A DNA stretch of 64,000 nucleotides from contig JAHHID010000002.1 in NCBI GenBank assembly GCA_019359015.1, positions 62,001 to 126,000 of the forward strand, read 5' to 3'. This document shows, in pieces, positions 1 to 9,551 of the stretch. Position numbers and translations under genes: made by a program. This DNA comes from Spirirestis rafaelensis WJT71-NPBG6 (lineage in GTDB: Bacteria > Cyanobacteriota > Cyanobacteriia > Cyanobacteriales > Nostocaceae). The first letter of the stretch is position 1; each line of letters starts with the position of its first letter. Under the pieces are notes generated by a model. It did not search any database. It had not been told where the DNA came from and saw only the letters and a list, made by a program, of their open reading frames with translations.

Positions 1-1308
1 GAACGAATTCAGCGCTTAGATCCGCAATTAGGAAGTTATTTTACGGTCATGGCAGACAGTGCGATCACCGATGCCAGAGCCAAAACAGAAATGTTGTCTG
101 GGGGTGGGCAAACTTCATCCCTACCACCGTTTTTTGGGGTGCCGATTTCTATTAAAGACCTTAACCCATTGGCTGGTGTTGCTTGTACCTACGGAAATCC
201 GGCATTGTTGAATAACATTGCTGGGTATGATGATGGCATAGTGACGCGGATACGCTCCGCTGGGTTTGTTGTTTTGGGTAAAACTGCAACTTCAGAACTT
301 GGTTCATTTCCTTACACAGAACCTACGGGTTTTCCCCCAACAAGAAATCCGTGGAATTTGGAATACACTCCAGGTGGTTCCAGTGGGGGAGCAGCGGCAG
401 CACTAGCAGCAGGATTGTCTGCGATCGCTCAAGGTTCCGATGGTGGTGGATCGGTTCGCGGTCCGGCAGCTTGTTGTGGTTTGGTGGGCATCAAGCCGAA
501 TCGTGGAAGAGTGACAAATGCCCCAGCAGGCGATCGCCTCAGTGGAATTGCTACCAATGGTCCCATAGCCCGTACTGTCGCTGATGCAGCCGCTCTTTTG
601 GATGTCATGTCTGGCTATGTCACCGGCGATCCTTACTGGTTGCCCGATCCAAAACCATCATTTCTCACTGCTAGTAAAGAAAAAATCGGTGCTTTACGAA
701 TTGCCTTTGCGGCTAGCATCCCTCCTCTAGGAAAAGCTGACGCAAGCTGTGAGCAAGCCGTTCTGAAAACAGTTAAGTTATTAGAAGAACTCGGTCATAC
801 AGTTGAAGAACAATGCCCCGATTTCAGCGGTTTAGTTGAACCATTTCAAGTTGTGTGGCAAACCAGCGTCGCTGCATCGGGAATTCCGGCTGAAGTTTTG
901 CAGCCAATGAATCGCTTTTTGTTGGCGCGAACAGGTTCTGCTGGTGAATATCTGCAAGCAGTTTTTCAAATGCAAATGGTGTCGCGGCAAATCGTGGCAT
1001 TTTTTGATACTGTGGACGTGTTGGTATTGCCAGTTTATCTGCATTCACCCATCCGTATCGGGGAATGGGCAAATTTGAGTCCGGAAGAGACGTTCCAAAG
1101 AATTATACACTGGATTGCACCTTGTCCACCTGCAAATGCTACTGGACAACCAGCGATCGCCATTCCGGTTGGTTTTGACGATAATAATTTACCTATGAGC
1201 GTTCAGTTAGTCGGCAAACCTGCGGCTGAAGCTACTCTCATCAGCCTAGCAGCGCAACTCGAAGCCGTCTTACCTTGGATTTCGCATCGTCCAGCATTTG
1301 CGACATAA
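1..1308 (+). CDS. Amidase signature family enzyme, 5' end cut by window edge
   Basis: The reading frame is open from base 1 and codes for amidase-like residues (ERIQRLDPQLGSYF) before the first ATG at 49, so the gene starts left of the window. Visible motifs are those of the amidase signature family: the catalytic Lys in PISIKDLN, the Gly/Ser stretch GGSSGGAAAALAAG, and the nucleophile block SDGGGSVRGPA followed by GLVGIKPNRGR. Enzymes of this family hydrolyse amide bonds through a Ser-cis-Ser-Lys triad, usually in the cytoplasm. The text after GIKP does not look like GatA, so a general amidase of unknown substrate is more likely. The stop lies just before the Crp-type gene, suggesting cotranscription. 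Confidence 0.9.
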   Translation, partial: ERIQRLDPQLGSYFTVMADSAITDARAKTEMLSGGGQTSSLPPFFGVPISIKDLNPLAGVACTYGNPALLNNIAGYDDGIVTRIRSAGFVVLGKTATSELGSFPYTEPTGFPPTRNPWNLEYTPGGSSGGAAAALAAGLSAIAQGSDGGGSVRGPAACCGLVGIKPNRGRVTNAPAGDRLSGIATNGPIARTVADAAALLDVMSGYVTGDPYWLPDPKPSFLTASKEKIGALRIAFAASIPPLGKADASCEQAVLKTVKLLEELGHTVEEQCPDFSGLVEPFQVVWQTSVAASGIPAEVLQPMNRFLLARTGSAGEYLQAVFQMQMVSRQIVAFFDTVDVLVLPVYLHSPIRIGEWANLSPEETFQRIIHWIAPCPPANATGQPAIAIPVGFDDNNLPMSVQLVGKPAAEATLISLAAQLEAVLPWISHRPAFAT

Positions 1309-1315
1309 TGCAAAA

Positions 1316-2020
1316 ATGGCTATGCAGGCAACAATTGAACAACTCTCTCAAATTATAATTTTGGCTGGTTTAGAAAAGCAAGATCAGATAAATCTGCAAC
1401 CTCACACCCAGGTGCAACGCTACAGCAAAGGAGAGATTATCCTGCATGAGGGCGATCGCCTACTACCCAAATTATATACTCTTGTGACTGGCTCAATTCA
1501 AGTCACTAAAACAGCAAAGACCGGAAAAGAAACGATTCTTCGCACGCTTTCTGCCGGGGAAATGTTTGCTGCCCCTGCATTGTTAGGAAATGGCATTTCT
1601 CCCGCAACTGTGACTGTTGAATCTGATTGCGAAATTGTAACTGTAGAGCGAGATGCTTTACTTAAGGTTATACAGCAGAATCCCGAAATTGCCCTGCGGA
1701 TGCTGATGGTTTTTAATGCTCGAATTCAGCAAATGCATGAAATAGTTCATGGATTAGTTTCAGAAAGAGCCATTGTGCGTTTAGCGAGATTAATTCAATA
1801 TTTTGCCGCTGAATATGGCACTGAATCAAGTTCAGAGGGTGAGAGTTTAAAATTCAAGTTATCTTATTATCAAATGGCACGAACTATCGGGATTACTTAC
1901 GAAGAATGCGTGCGTTTAATTAAAACTATCAAACCAACACTTGCCTACAGTCGAGGTGGCAAAATCACGATACTTGATGTTAATAAACTCGAAGATATCG
2001 CTTCTGGAAATATAGAGTAG
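1316..2020 (+). CDS. Crp/Fnr-family transcriptional regulator
   Basis: An N-terminal cyclic-nucleotide-binding-like beta-roll (about residues 20-120, with KGEIILHEGDRL and the LSAGEMFAAPALLG segment) is followed by a long dimerisation helix and a C-terminal winged helix (about 160-230). It starts at ATG 1316, or possibly ATG 1322; a TTG at 1298 inside the amidase is less likely. The gene begins 7 bp after the amidase stop, so the two are probably one transcript. The recognition helix region (YYQMARTIGITYEECVRLIKTI) departs from NtcA and from typical Crp, so the ligand and target sites cannot be named. It probably acts as a DNA-binding regulator. Confidence 0.85.
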   Translation: MAMQATIEQLSQIIILAGLEKQDQINLQPHTQVQRYSKGEIILHEGDRLLPKLYTLVTGSIQVTKTAKTGKETILRTLSAGEMFAAPALLGNGISPATVTVESDCEIVTVERDALLKVIQQNPEIALRMLMVFNARIQQMHEIVHGLVSERAIVRLARLIQYFAAEYGTESSSEGESLKFKLSYYQMARTIGITYEECVRLIKTIKPTLAYSRGGKITILDVNKLEDIASGNIE

Positions 2021-2098
2021 AGTGTCGATGTTACGGCAATTATATTGGTTTGATTGTGTGACATAGTTTCTCCTTTGAATGTTTTTTAGGAGAGATAA

Positions 2099-2596
2099 TT
2101 ATGAGATTACGAGATTCTTCGATTTTTCTGCTTCATGAGCTGCGACAACTAGAGGTAAACAAAGAACTGCGATCGCTTTTTGCCATTCTTGGCGAACTTG
2201 TGGGTTTTCAATTCCTTTAAACATTCCTATTAAACGGGGAATTGCGCTTTCTAAAGCCAGACGAGGTACTGGACGGTGTAACTCAACCAAGCGAGTCAGG
2301 CTTTGCTGATTATTGATAAATCCAATTACCCATTTTGTTGTGTGATCTGGACTATCAGGAATACGCTGTACTCCCAACTCATTTTTTAACCAGTTGTAAA
2401 AAGGTGGTAGTTCCTTAGCTAAAACTCCTCCAGCCGTAGGCAGAGTTTTCTTCAGCAAATTCGCATCTAAGCTGTCTAGTAGTTGCTTAAGTTCAGATGA
2501 ATTCAGGCACTCAGATAGGGTTTTCGAGAGTAATGCTTCTAACTGAGTCGAGGGTAAATCTAAGTATTGGGTGAAAGTTGAGAGTGTGGATTGCAT
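2099..2596 (-). CDS. Hypothetical protein, 165 aa
   Basis: The family is not recognised. The product is a soluble, mostly helical protein rich in Leu, with no signal peptide and no membrane segment. It starts at ATG 2596. A perfect 20-bp palindrome lies about 55 bp upstream (2651-2670) and may be an operator or part of the promoter. It converges with the Crp-type gene. Codon use and amino-acid make-up look like a real gene, but no function can be assigned from the sequence. Confidence 0.65.
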   Translation of the reverse strand: MQSTLSTFTQYLDLPSTQLEALLSKTLSECLNSSELKQLLDSLDANLLKKTLPTAGGVLAKELPPFYNWLKNELGVQRIPDSPDHTTKWVIGFINNQQSLTRLVELHRPVPRLALESAIPRLIGMFKGIENPQVRQEWQKAIAVLCLPLVVAAHEAEKSKNLVIS

Positions 2597-2650
2597 GGTT
2601 TATAGTTCCAAAAACAACTAATCCCAATTTCTCAGGAATTCATAATACCG

Positions 2651-2670
2651 TCTATGAGCTAGCTCATAGA
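2651..2670. promoter_or_regulatory. Perfect 20-bp palindrome upstream of the 2099-2596 gene
   Basis: TCTATGAGCT is followed directly by its reverse complement AGCTCATAGA. There is no T-run after it, so a terminator is less likely than a dimer-binding operator, but this is inference. Confidence 0.4.
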
Positions 2671-2781
2671 AGGCATTAATTTGATTTTGATGCAAATAGG
2701 CGAAACACAGCGCTCCTTGATGGCTGCTGGCTTTTGCCTTGCCATTTGCCAATATTCTCATTGTCTACCATCTCCCATATA

Positions 2782-3594
2782 TCAAGAATTTTTACACGTC
2801 TTCCCTTGGGGTGTAGCATCAGGATAGTAAGTGATAATTGCTTTTTCTTTCCTGACAAAAACAGTAGGAAAACTTTTCCCGGTATTTACATCTTTGGCAG
2901 AAAAAATACATGTGCCTTCCAGATTTCCTTGTAACTTAAATGCTTTTGTGGCATCAACAAGTATTTCTTCAGCGTTACTCAGATAGCCGTAGCCTTTAAT
3001 AACATCTCTAACAATGCGGTTTCCCTGTTTAATCTCCACACCCATTGTATAAATTACACCTGGAATAACTTCCTCTCTTTGGGAATTATTCGCTAACCTT
3101 CCAGCAATTCCTTCATTTTGCAATTGTAAATATCTGCCGTAAAAGTGCAATCCGCCAATATCATTTTCGTTATATATTTCCCCACAAAAAATATGCTCAA
3201 AGCCTTTATTTTTAAACCAAATATTAGTTAAATCTTGCAGAAAATCAGATTTTCTGCGTCTTCCTGCGCGAAGTTCTCCGCCACTCGCTTGCTGAATTTT
3301 ATCTAATACTTGTGGATTTGCAGATAAAAGATTTTTAAACTGATTAGGATTAACATTGCTACCAATAGAACCGCAGGCTTTCAATACTTCTTGATCGAAA
3401 GCATTAAGTTGGGGTGGAGGTGGAGAAATATCTAGTTGTTGTCCTGGTGGAAAACCAACCGGAACCGGATTATTTACATTATCAAAAAATGGTATTAGTT
3501 TTGTATCCTGCTGTGATTGTGCTTGATGTGAGTTCTGCAACCCCAAGGAAGAAGCCATCATCAGCAAAGTGAATCGACTCACTAAACGTAACAT
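2782..3594 (-). CDS. Hypothetical exported protein, 270 aa
   Basis: The N-terminus (MLRLVSRFTLLMMASSLGL followed by a Gln/Ser-rich stretch) looks like a Sec signal peptide with cleavage near residue 25-30. The mature part starts with a Pro-rich segment and has no further membrane span. No known domain is recognised. Cys residues are few (ACGSIG, IFCGEI, GTCIFS, KTCKNS) and could form disulfides in the periplasm. The stop lies 2.8 kb into the window; the start is ATG 3594, 7 bp after the stop of the YoeB-like toxin gene, so read-through from the toxin-antitoxin promoter is possible. Confidence 0.6.
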   Translation of the reverse strand: MLRLVSRFTLLMMASSLGLQNSHQAQSQQDTKLIPFFDNVNNPVPVGFPPGQQLDISPPPPQLNAFDQEVLKACGSIGSNVNPNQFKNLLSANPQVLDKIQQASGGELRAGRRRKSDFLQDLTNIWFKNKGFEHIFCGEIYNENDIGGLHFYGRYLQLQNEGIAGRLANNSQREEVIPGVIYTMGVEIKQGNRIVRDVIKGYGYLSNAEEILVDATKAFKLQGNLEGTCIFSAKDVNTGKSFPTVFVRKEKAIITYYPDATPQGKTCKNS

Positions 3595-3601
3595 AAATGC
3601 A

Positions 3602-3916
3602 TTATTCGTAGTGATAGCGACAAGCTAAAAAATCAATTTGAGTGTTTCCCACTCTATATACTAGCCGATGTTCTAAATCAATTCGCCGTGACCAAATATC
3701 TGCATCCATGTACTTTAATTGTTCCGGTTTACCAATCCCTTCAAATGGGTCTTGCATGACTGCCGTAACCAAATCCAAAATTTTCGATGCTTTGGCAAAG
3801 TCTTGTTTGAACCACCACTTCTTATCTTCTTTGAATTTAGAAGTAAAACCAGGACTTCGATTAATTATAACTGGCTTAATTTCCTCAGATTCAGCTTTCT
3901 TTTTCTTCTTGCTCAA
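3602..3916 (-). CDS. yoeB: Txe/YoeB-family toxin (mRNA interferase)
   Basis: The product is 104 aa. Residues from about 30 on match the YoeB/RelE fold: KWWFKQDFAKASKILDLV, DPFEGIGKPEQL, WSRRIDLEHRLVYRV and the C-terminal RYHY. The family cuts mRNA at ribosomes during translation, with conserved Glu, Arg and His residues; the R-I-D-x-E-H-R-L block and the terminal RYHY are visible. The Lys-rich N-terminus (MSKKKKKAESEE) is longer than in E. coli YoeB, so the start may lie further in. It overlaps the antitoxin gene by 26 bp, the usual layout of the module. Confidence 0.9.
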   Translation of the reverse strand: MSKKKKKAESEEIKPVIINRSPGFTSKFKEDKKWWFKQDFAKASKILDLVTAVMQDPFEGIGKPEQLKYMDADIWSRRIDLEHRLVYRVGNTQIDFLACRYHYE

Positions 3917-4217
3917 TCCCCAACTCCTGCTGAAGTTCTGCGATAGTTTGAGATTGGATCTTTCCTGTTTTCGACTCTTCTATTGCATCAAGTAACCTAC
4001 GGGCATTTTCAGGCGATGGCTGCGCCAACGTCTGCGACGAACGCAATAAATAAACTGTCTCAACCAAACTTGCTAAATCTGACTCAGCAATCAAAGCTAC
4101 ATTTTCCGCATCGCGACGGTTAATAATATACACCTGATGATTTTCTACTACCTGGTCTAACAACTTAAAAAAGTCATTTCTCGCATCGGTTGGAGATGTG
4201 ATTTTGTAGGAAAACAT
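3891..4217 (-). CDS. yefM: YefM/Phd-family antitoxin
   Basis: The product is 108 aa. The N-terminus (SYKITSPTDARNDFFKLLDQV, then VYIINRRDAENVALIAESD) is the Phd/YefM DNA-binding and dimerisation fold; the acidic C-terminal part is expected to wrap the toxin. In the family the antitoxin neutralises YoeB and, with it, represses its own operon. Two TGTACA boxes with centres 12 bp apart lie directly upstream (4225-4242), which matches the operator geometry described for E. coli YefM-YoeB. The gene is first in the operon and overlaps the toxin. Confidence 0.9.
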   Translation of the reverse strand: MFSYKITSPTDARNDFFKLLDQVVENHQVYIINRRDAENVALIAESDLASLVETVYLLRSSQTLAQPSPENARRLLDAIEESKTGKIQSQTIAELQQELGIEQEEKES

Positions 4218-4221
4218 CAGT

Positions 4222-4251
4222 TTATGTACATAAATATGTACATATATTATA
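4222..4251 (-). promoter_or_regulatory. Putative yefM-yoeB operator and -10 box
   Basis: TGTACA occurs at 4225-4230 and 4237-4242 (12 bp centre to centre), each inside a short palindrome, between the yefM start codon and a minus-strand TATAAT at 4246-4251. In E. coli, YefM binds TGTACA cores arranged this way. No good -35 box is seen. Confidence 0.6.
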
Positions 4252-4388
4252 AAACAGTCTTAATTATTTAGGGAAAATTTACCAAGAATTAAATTCAAGG
4301 CATTGCTAATTAATGGTATGAAAGTTTTGTGCAAACAAATTCCCAGGTATAACCTGGGAACGAGTTTAATCCCAAATTTCAAAGAAAA

Positions 4389-5660
<1,272 letters not shown>

Positions 5661-5711
5661 TGTAGGGATAATTGGCGTATCGACACACAGCTTTAGGCGG
5701 ACTGCTGCTAT

Positions 5712-7070
5712 ATGTTTGACTATAAAAAACCGAACCATGACCTGTTACGTCGTTTTTCCGGGTTGGCGTTTGTCAATGTTCTTTCCAATATCACAGAACC
5801 TTTGGCGGGTTTGATCGGTATTGCATTCTTAGGTCATCTCACCGAAATCCGTTATTTAGCAGGAGTTAGTTTGGCTACAGTTCTATTCAGCTACATCTAC
5901 GAGAACTTGCTCTTTTTAAGGATTTCAACTAACGCAGTAACATCTCAAGCTGTCGGACGGAACGACCAAGAGGCAATGTTATTAGCAGGACTGCGGAATG
6001 GGTTCATCGCTTTAGTACTGAGCGTTCTCATCTTGATATTGCAGTATCCTCTAGGAGCGCTGGGGTTTAGCTTATTGAATGGCTCTCCAGAGGTTGAGTC
6101 TATCGGACGAGTTTATTTTAACGCCCGGATTTGGGGAACACCCGCAGTTTTGCTCAATTTCGTTTTCATAGGCTGGTTTCTAGGACAGGAACAAAGTGGC
6201 AAAGTGTTGTTGTTGACCTTTGTTGGCAACATCGTTAATGTTGTGCTGAACTACTTCTCGATTGTGCAGTGGGATTTGGGAAGTCTGGGAGCTGGAATAT
6301 CTCAAGCCTTTAGCGAGTATTTGATGTTATTAGTAGCTGTGCTCTTGGCGAGTCGCTCGATCCACTGGCAAGAGTTGCGAACAGCAGTCCGGCAGTTTTG
6401 GGACTGGTCAGCTTTTAAAAATACTTTTATCCTCAATAAAGACTTATTGATTAATTCTTTAGTCTACATGTCAATTTGGACAATTTTTATGAGTCTGAGT
6501 GCTACTTTGGGGACAGATGTCTTAGCTGAAAATAGCTTGCTCCAACAGGTAATATTTCTGATAGCGTTCTTCATTGAGGGAATAGGATTTACTACGGAGA
6601 CCCTAACCGGAAATTTTCAAGGTCAATCCGCCAAAAATCAGTTATTATTGCCGCTATTGCAGATTGCGATCTTCACTAGCTTGCTAGTGGCAATTGCCGC
6701 TTCAGGATTGTGCATTCTGTTACCTGAAACTGTATTTGGGTTGCTAACCAATCATGCCGAAGTCATAGAGCCAATTAAAAATTATGTTCCTTGGTTAGTT
6801 CCCATTTTGATTTGTTTTTCAATTGCTTGGATTCTGGAAGGGTATTTTGCGGGATTAGCAAAAGGGCAATTCCTGCGTTACGCCGCTTTCACAGCAATTT
6901 TGTTAGGATTTGCACCTGTGGCTGTTTGGGCGTGGTCGGCTCACAGTAACCATCTTTTATGGTTGGCTGTTTCAGCGTTTATGGCAACAAGAATGGTGGT
7001 ACTTGGAATTCAGTTACCAAAGACGTTTGAAAGTAATTCGCCCGCAGCAATTCTCAAGTTGAAAAATTAG
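5712..7070 (+). CDS. MATE-family efflux transporter
   Basis: The product is 452 aa with about 12 hydrophobic segments and no N-terminal signal peptide. It shows the usual MATE/DinF layout of two six-helix halves: the first half has NITEPLAGLIGIAFLGHL and the second half has LNKDLLINSLVYMSIWTIFMS and ENSLLQQVIFLIAFFIEGIGF. Such proteins export organic cations, drugs or metabolites using Na+ or H+ gradients across the inner membrane. No substrate can be inferred, since the neighbours (ilvC, aldo/keto reductase) are not functionally linked. The start ATG 5712 lacks a clear ribosome site. Confidence 0.88.
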   Translation: MFDYKKPNHDLLRRFSGLAFVNVLSNITEPLAGLIGIAFLGHLTEIRYLAGVSLATVLFSYIYENLLFLRISTNAVTSQAVGRNDQEAMLLAGLRNGFIALVLSVLILILQYPLGALGFSLLNGSPEVESIGRVYFNARIWGTPAVLLNFVFIGWFLGQEQSGKVLLLTFVGNIVNVVLNYFSIVQWDLGSLGAGISQAFSEYLMLLVAVLLASRSIHWQELRTAVRQFWDWSAFKNTFILNKDLLINSLVYMSIWTIFMSLSATLGTDVLAENSLLQQVIFLIAFFIEGIGFTTETLTGNFQGQSAKNQLLLPLLQIAIFTSLLVAIAASGLCILLPETVFGLLTNHAEVIEPIKNYVPWLVPILICFSIAWILEGYFAGLAKGQFLRYAAFTAILLGFAPVAVWAWSAHSNHLLWLAVSAFMATRMVVLGIQLPKTFESNSPAAILKLKN

Positions 7071-7162
7071 GGTATGTTAACAGTTTTTCAAAGCCATCTT
7101 GTTAGCAAAAGCAGGGCAAACACATCGAAATTAGTATGGTAATTACGAATTACGCCTTGCGG

Positions 7163-7266
7163 TACTAGTAGTCGGTCAAACTCATTTTGACGGTTAGAGA
7201 GACGCGAGAGATCGCCGTCTCTACATAACATCTATCCCTTAATTAGTCCTTGACAGACTACTAGTA
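7163..7266. mobile_element. MITE-like element, family C
   Basis: A 104-bp element with 16 of 17 matching terminal positions (TACTAGTAGTCGGTCAA at the left, complement TACTAGTAGTCTGTCAA at the right), starting and ending in TA. It holds an internal GAGACG/CGTCTC hairpin and no coding capacity. It lies between two convergent genes. Confidence 0.6.
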
Positions 7267-7278
7267 ACTACCAGCTAA

Positions 7279-8145
7279 TCAAGTTTCTTGGTCAATTTTT
7301 TGCACTTCGTCATCTGAGAGTTTCACATCAGCAGCACGTACTGAATCTTCGATGCTGGAAACTTTGCTAGCACCGGGTATGGGGAGGATGCTGGGCGACT
7401 TGGAACGCAGCCATGCCAGTACTATACAATACACTGATACGCCTTTTTCTTTGGCTAATTGCGCGATCGCTTTAATATCTTGCAAGTCACTATGACGACG
7501 ACTACCACCGAAGGGACTCCAAGGTAAAAAGGTTAATTGTTCTTGTTCGCAATATTTCAATACCCCGTCTTTCTCTGGCTGTCGATACCAAGGGCTATAT
7601 TGATTTTGCACTGAAACAATTTCCACTACTTCTCGCGCTTGCTTAATTTGTTCTACAGAAAAGTTAGAAACTCCCACAAAGCGAATCAAACCGGATTCTA
7701 CTGCTTCTTTCGCAGGTTTTAGGGCTTCTTCAATGGTATAATCTGGGTCTGGGGCGTGGTATTGCCAAACATCGATAGGTTTATTACCGCCTAAAGCTTC
7801 AAAGCTTTCGCGAATCGTTTTGCGTAAATGTTCAGGATTGCCGTTGCGCGTCCAGCTTCCTTGAGGACGCATTAAACCACCTTTAGTGGCGACAATTACA
7901 TTGCTGGCATCACCATTATAAGTCTGCAAAGCTTTGTGAATTAGTTTCTCGTTGTGGTGCTTATCTGACTCATCTTTGCAGTAAGAGTCGGCGGTGTCAA
8001 TGAAAGTAACGCCTAAATCTAAAGCGCGATGAATGACTTTGAGAGATTCAGATTCGGGAGGTCGCGAGCTTAACGACATCGGCATACCACCCAAAGCGAT
8101 CACACTTACATATACACCCGTTTTTCCTAGCTGTTTCGTTTCCAT
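7279..8145 (-). CDS. Aldo/keto reductase
   Basis: The product is 288 aa with a TIM-barrel AKR fold. The catalytic tetrad can be traced: Asp and Tyr in FIDTADSYCKD, Lys in VIVATKGG, and His in DVWQYHAPD. The C-terminal NADP-binding blocks are PWSPFGGSRR and ILPIPGASKVSSIEDSV. The family reduces aldehydes and ketones with NADPH in the cytoplasm; the substrate is unknown. The gene stands alone, convergent with the MATE gene, with the family C MITE just beyond its stop. Confidence 0.92.
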   Translation of the reverse strand: METKQLGKTGVYVSVIALGGMPMSLSSRPPESESLKVIHRALDLGVTFIDTADSYCKDESDKHHNEKLIHKALQTYNGDASNVIVATKGGLMRPQGSWTRNGNPEHLRKTIRESFEALGGNKPIDVWQYHAPDPDYTIEEALKPAKEAVESGLIRFVGVSNFSVEQIKQAREVVEIVSVQNQYSPWYRQPEKDGVLKYCEQEQLTFLPWSPFGGSRRHSDLQDIKAIAQLAKEKGVSVYCIVLAWLRSKSPSILPIPGASKVSSIEDSVRAADVKLSDDEVQKIDQET

Positions 8146-8332
8146 GTTTCTGGTTCATTCAGTTATGTACCAGCTAGTCACAGTGTTTTTGCCAATTCAT
8201 CCGTCGTTAGGCTTATCTGTTCGTAGTAAGCGCTTTAGCGCTTAACCTCTGTTACATAAATTGCAACAAAGCCATAAACCTGTTTTTGATTCAGCCATAC
8301 TAGCTTTAACTTCAACTATCCAAAGGTAGGTT

Positions 8333-9256
8333 ATGAACAGCTTGAGAAGTGCGACACGAAAACCAACTTTACTTTTGACTGTGCTGATGGGAGGGGTAAT
8401 TTTCACAAGTTGTGCTTCTGCACCTAACCTACCTGAGGCTGCATTAAATAATCAGACAACAGCAAGTCAACCAGCAGCACTACCACTCGCAGGTAATGTT
8501 GCAACATCTCAAACCGCTGATACTACTGCACAAGTACCTCGTTCTCGTCCGCAATTAATCAAAAAAGCGGCAATGACTTTGATAGTTGATTCTGTAGATA
8601 AGAGTATTAATGTTGTCTCCCAAATTATCAATAAACAGCAAGGGGATTTAATTAGTTTACAAGAACAACAACCGACAAAAACAAACGCTCGTCACACTGC
8701 ATCAATACAGCTGCGAGTACCGGAGAATTTACTGCAACCTACTTTAGATGAATTAGCCAAGCTAGGAACCGTACAAAGTCGCAATATTAGCGCCCAAGAT
8801 GTCGGCGATCAACTAGTGGACATTCAAGCGAGATTAACTAACTTGCGGAAAACAGAAGTTAATTTACAGAAAATTATGGATCGCGCTGGTTCCGTTAGGG
8901 ATGTGCTAAGTGTTGCTCAAGAACTTAGTCAGGTGCGACAATCTATAGAACAAATTGCTGCTCAATTAAAAAACTTACAAAATCAAGTTACTTATTCAAC
9001 TATCACTTTGAAGTTAGAAGCAGCAGTTTCTAGCAGCGGAACACAACGCGCTTTAAGTTCACAACTTCAGGAAAGTTGGAATAAATCTACTAATTCTTTT
9101 GGTGATTTTACTGTTGGCTTGCTAAAGTTGGGTATTTGGTTAATGGTTTACAGTCCTTATTTCTTGGCTTTGGCAGCGGTTGGTTACGGGTTTAATCGTT
9201 GGCGGAGAGGACATTCACCACGTTTGAGACGAACATCAGATACTAACTCTGATTAG
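8333..9256 (+). CDS. DUF4349 domain-containing lipoprotein
   Basis: The product is 307 aa. The N-terminus has a basic region, a hydrophobic core and a lipobox-like FTSC (Cys near residue 27), so it is probably a lipoprotein. Residues about 75-235 match the DUF4349 layout, with a paired helical region (VDIQARLTNLRKTEVNLQKIM through QIAAQLKNLQNQV) likely to form a coiled coil, then a C-terminal membrane span (LGIWLMVYSPYFLALAAVGYGF) and a basic tail. The function of the family is unknown. The stop lies about 25 bp before the 21-bp minisatellite. Confidence 0.82.
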   Translation: MNSLRSATRKPTLLLTVLMGGVIFTSCASAPNLPEAALNNQTTASQPAALPLAGNVATSQTADTTAQVPRSRPQLIKKAAMTLIVDSVDKSINVVSQIINKQQGDLISLQEQQPTKTNARHTASIQLRVPENLLQPTLDELAKLGTVQSRNISAQDVGDQLVDIQARLTNLRKTEVNLQKIMDRAGSVRDVLSVAQELSQVRQSIEQIAAQLKNLQNQVTYSTITLKLEAAVSSSGTQRALSSQLQESWNKSTNSFGDFTVGLLKLGIWLMVYSPYFLALAAVGYGFNRWRRGHSPRLRRTSDTNSD

Positions 9257-9280
9257 GAAAGGTTTTCGCTTTCCTAACCC

Positions 9281-9487
9281 TGCCATGCGATCGCATCTCG
9301 ATGCAATGCGATTGTTTCCCGATACAATGCGATTGTTTCTCGATGCAATGCGATTGTTTCTCGATGCAATGCGATTGTTTCCCGATGCAATGCGATTGTT
9401 TCCCGATGCAATGCGATTGTTCCTCGATACAATGCGATCGCATCTCGATGCAATGCGATTGTTTCCCGATGCAATGCGATCGCGTCC
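9281..9487. repeat. 21-bp tandem repeat (minisatellite 1), about 10 units
   Basis: Nine full units of consensus CGATGCAATGCGATTGTTTC plus one base run from 9299 to 9487, with a partial unit before them. Several units contain a HIP1 core (GCGATCGC) and the others a decayed GCGATTGT. Because 21 is a multiple of three, spurious frames stay open on both strands; none looks like a gene. It lies between convergent genes. Confidence 0.9.
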
Positions 9488-9551
9488 CTCTGCATTTTAG
9501 AACGCTAGGCTTGCAAAATTATACAGAGCTTACCTGCGTGGGCTAAAAACC

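Noticed and set aside
1-1308. GatA (aspartyl/glutamyl-tRNA amidotransferase subunit A)
   Set aside because: The amidase block is present, but the sequence after GIKP and the C-terminal half do not match GatA.
1316-2020. NtcA
   Set aside because: Effector and recognition-helix regions differ strongly from NtcA; only the general Crp fold fits.
9281-9487. CRISPR array
   Set aside because: There are no spacers: the units are directly adjacent with a 21-bp period.
9243-9546. Several overlapping frames of 66-81 aa on both strands
   Set aside because: They are open only because the 21-bp tandem repeat is a multiple of three; they give heptad chains such as ETIALHR with no natural composition.
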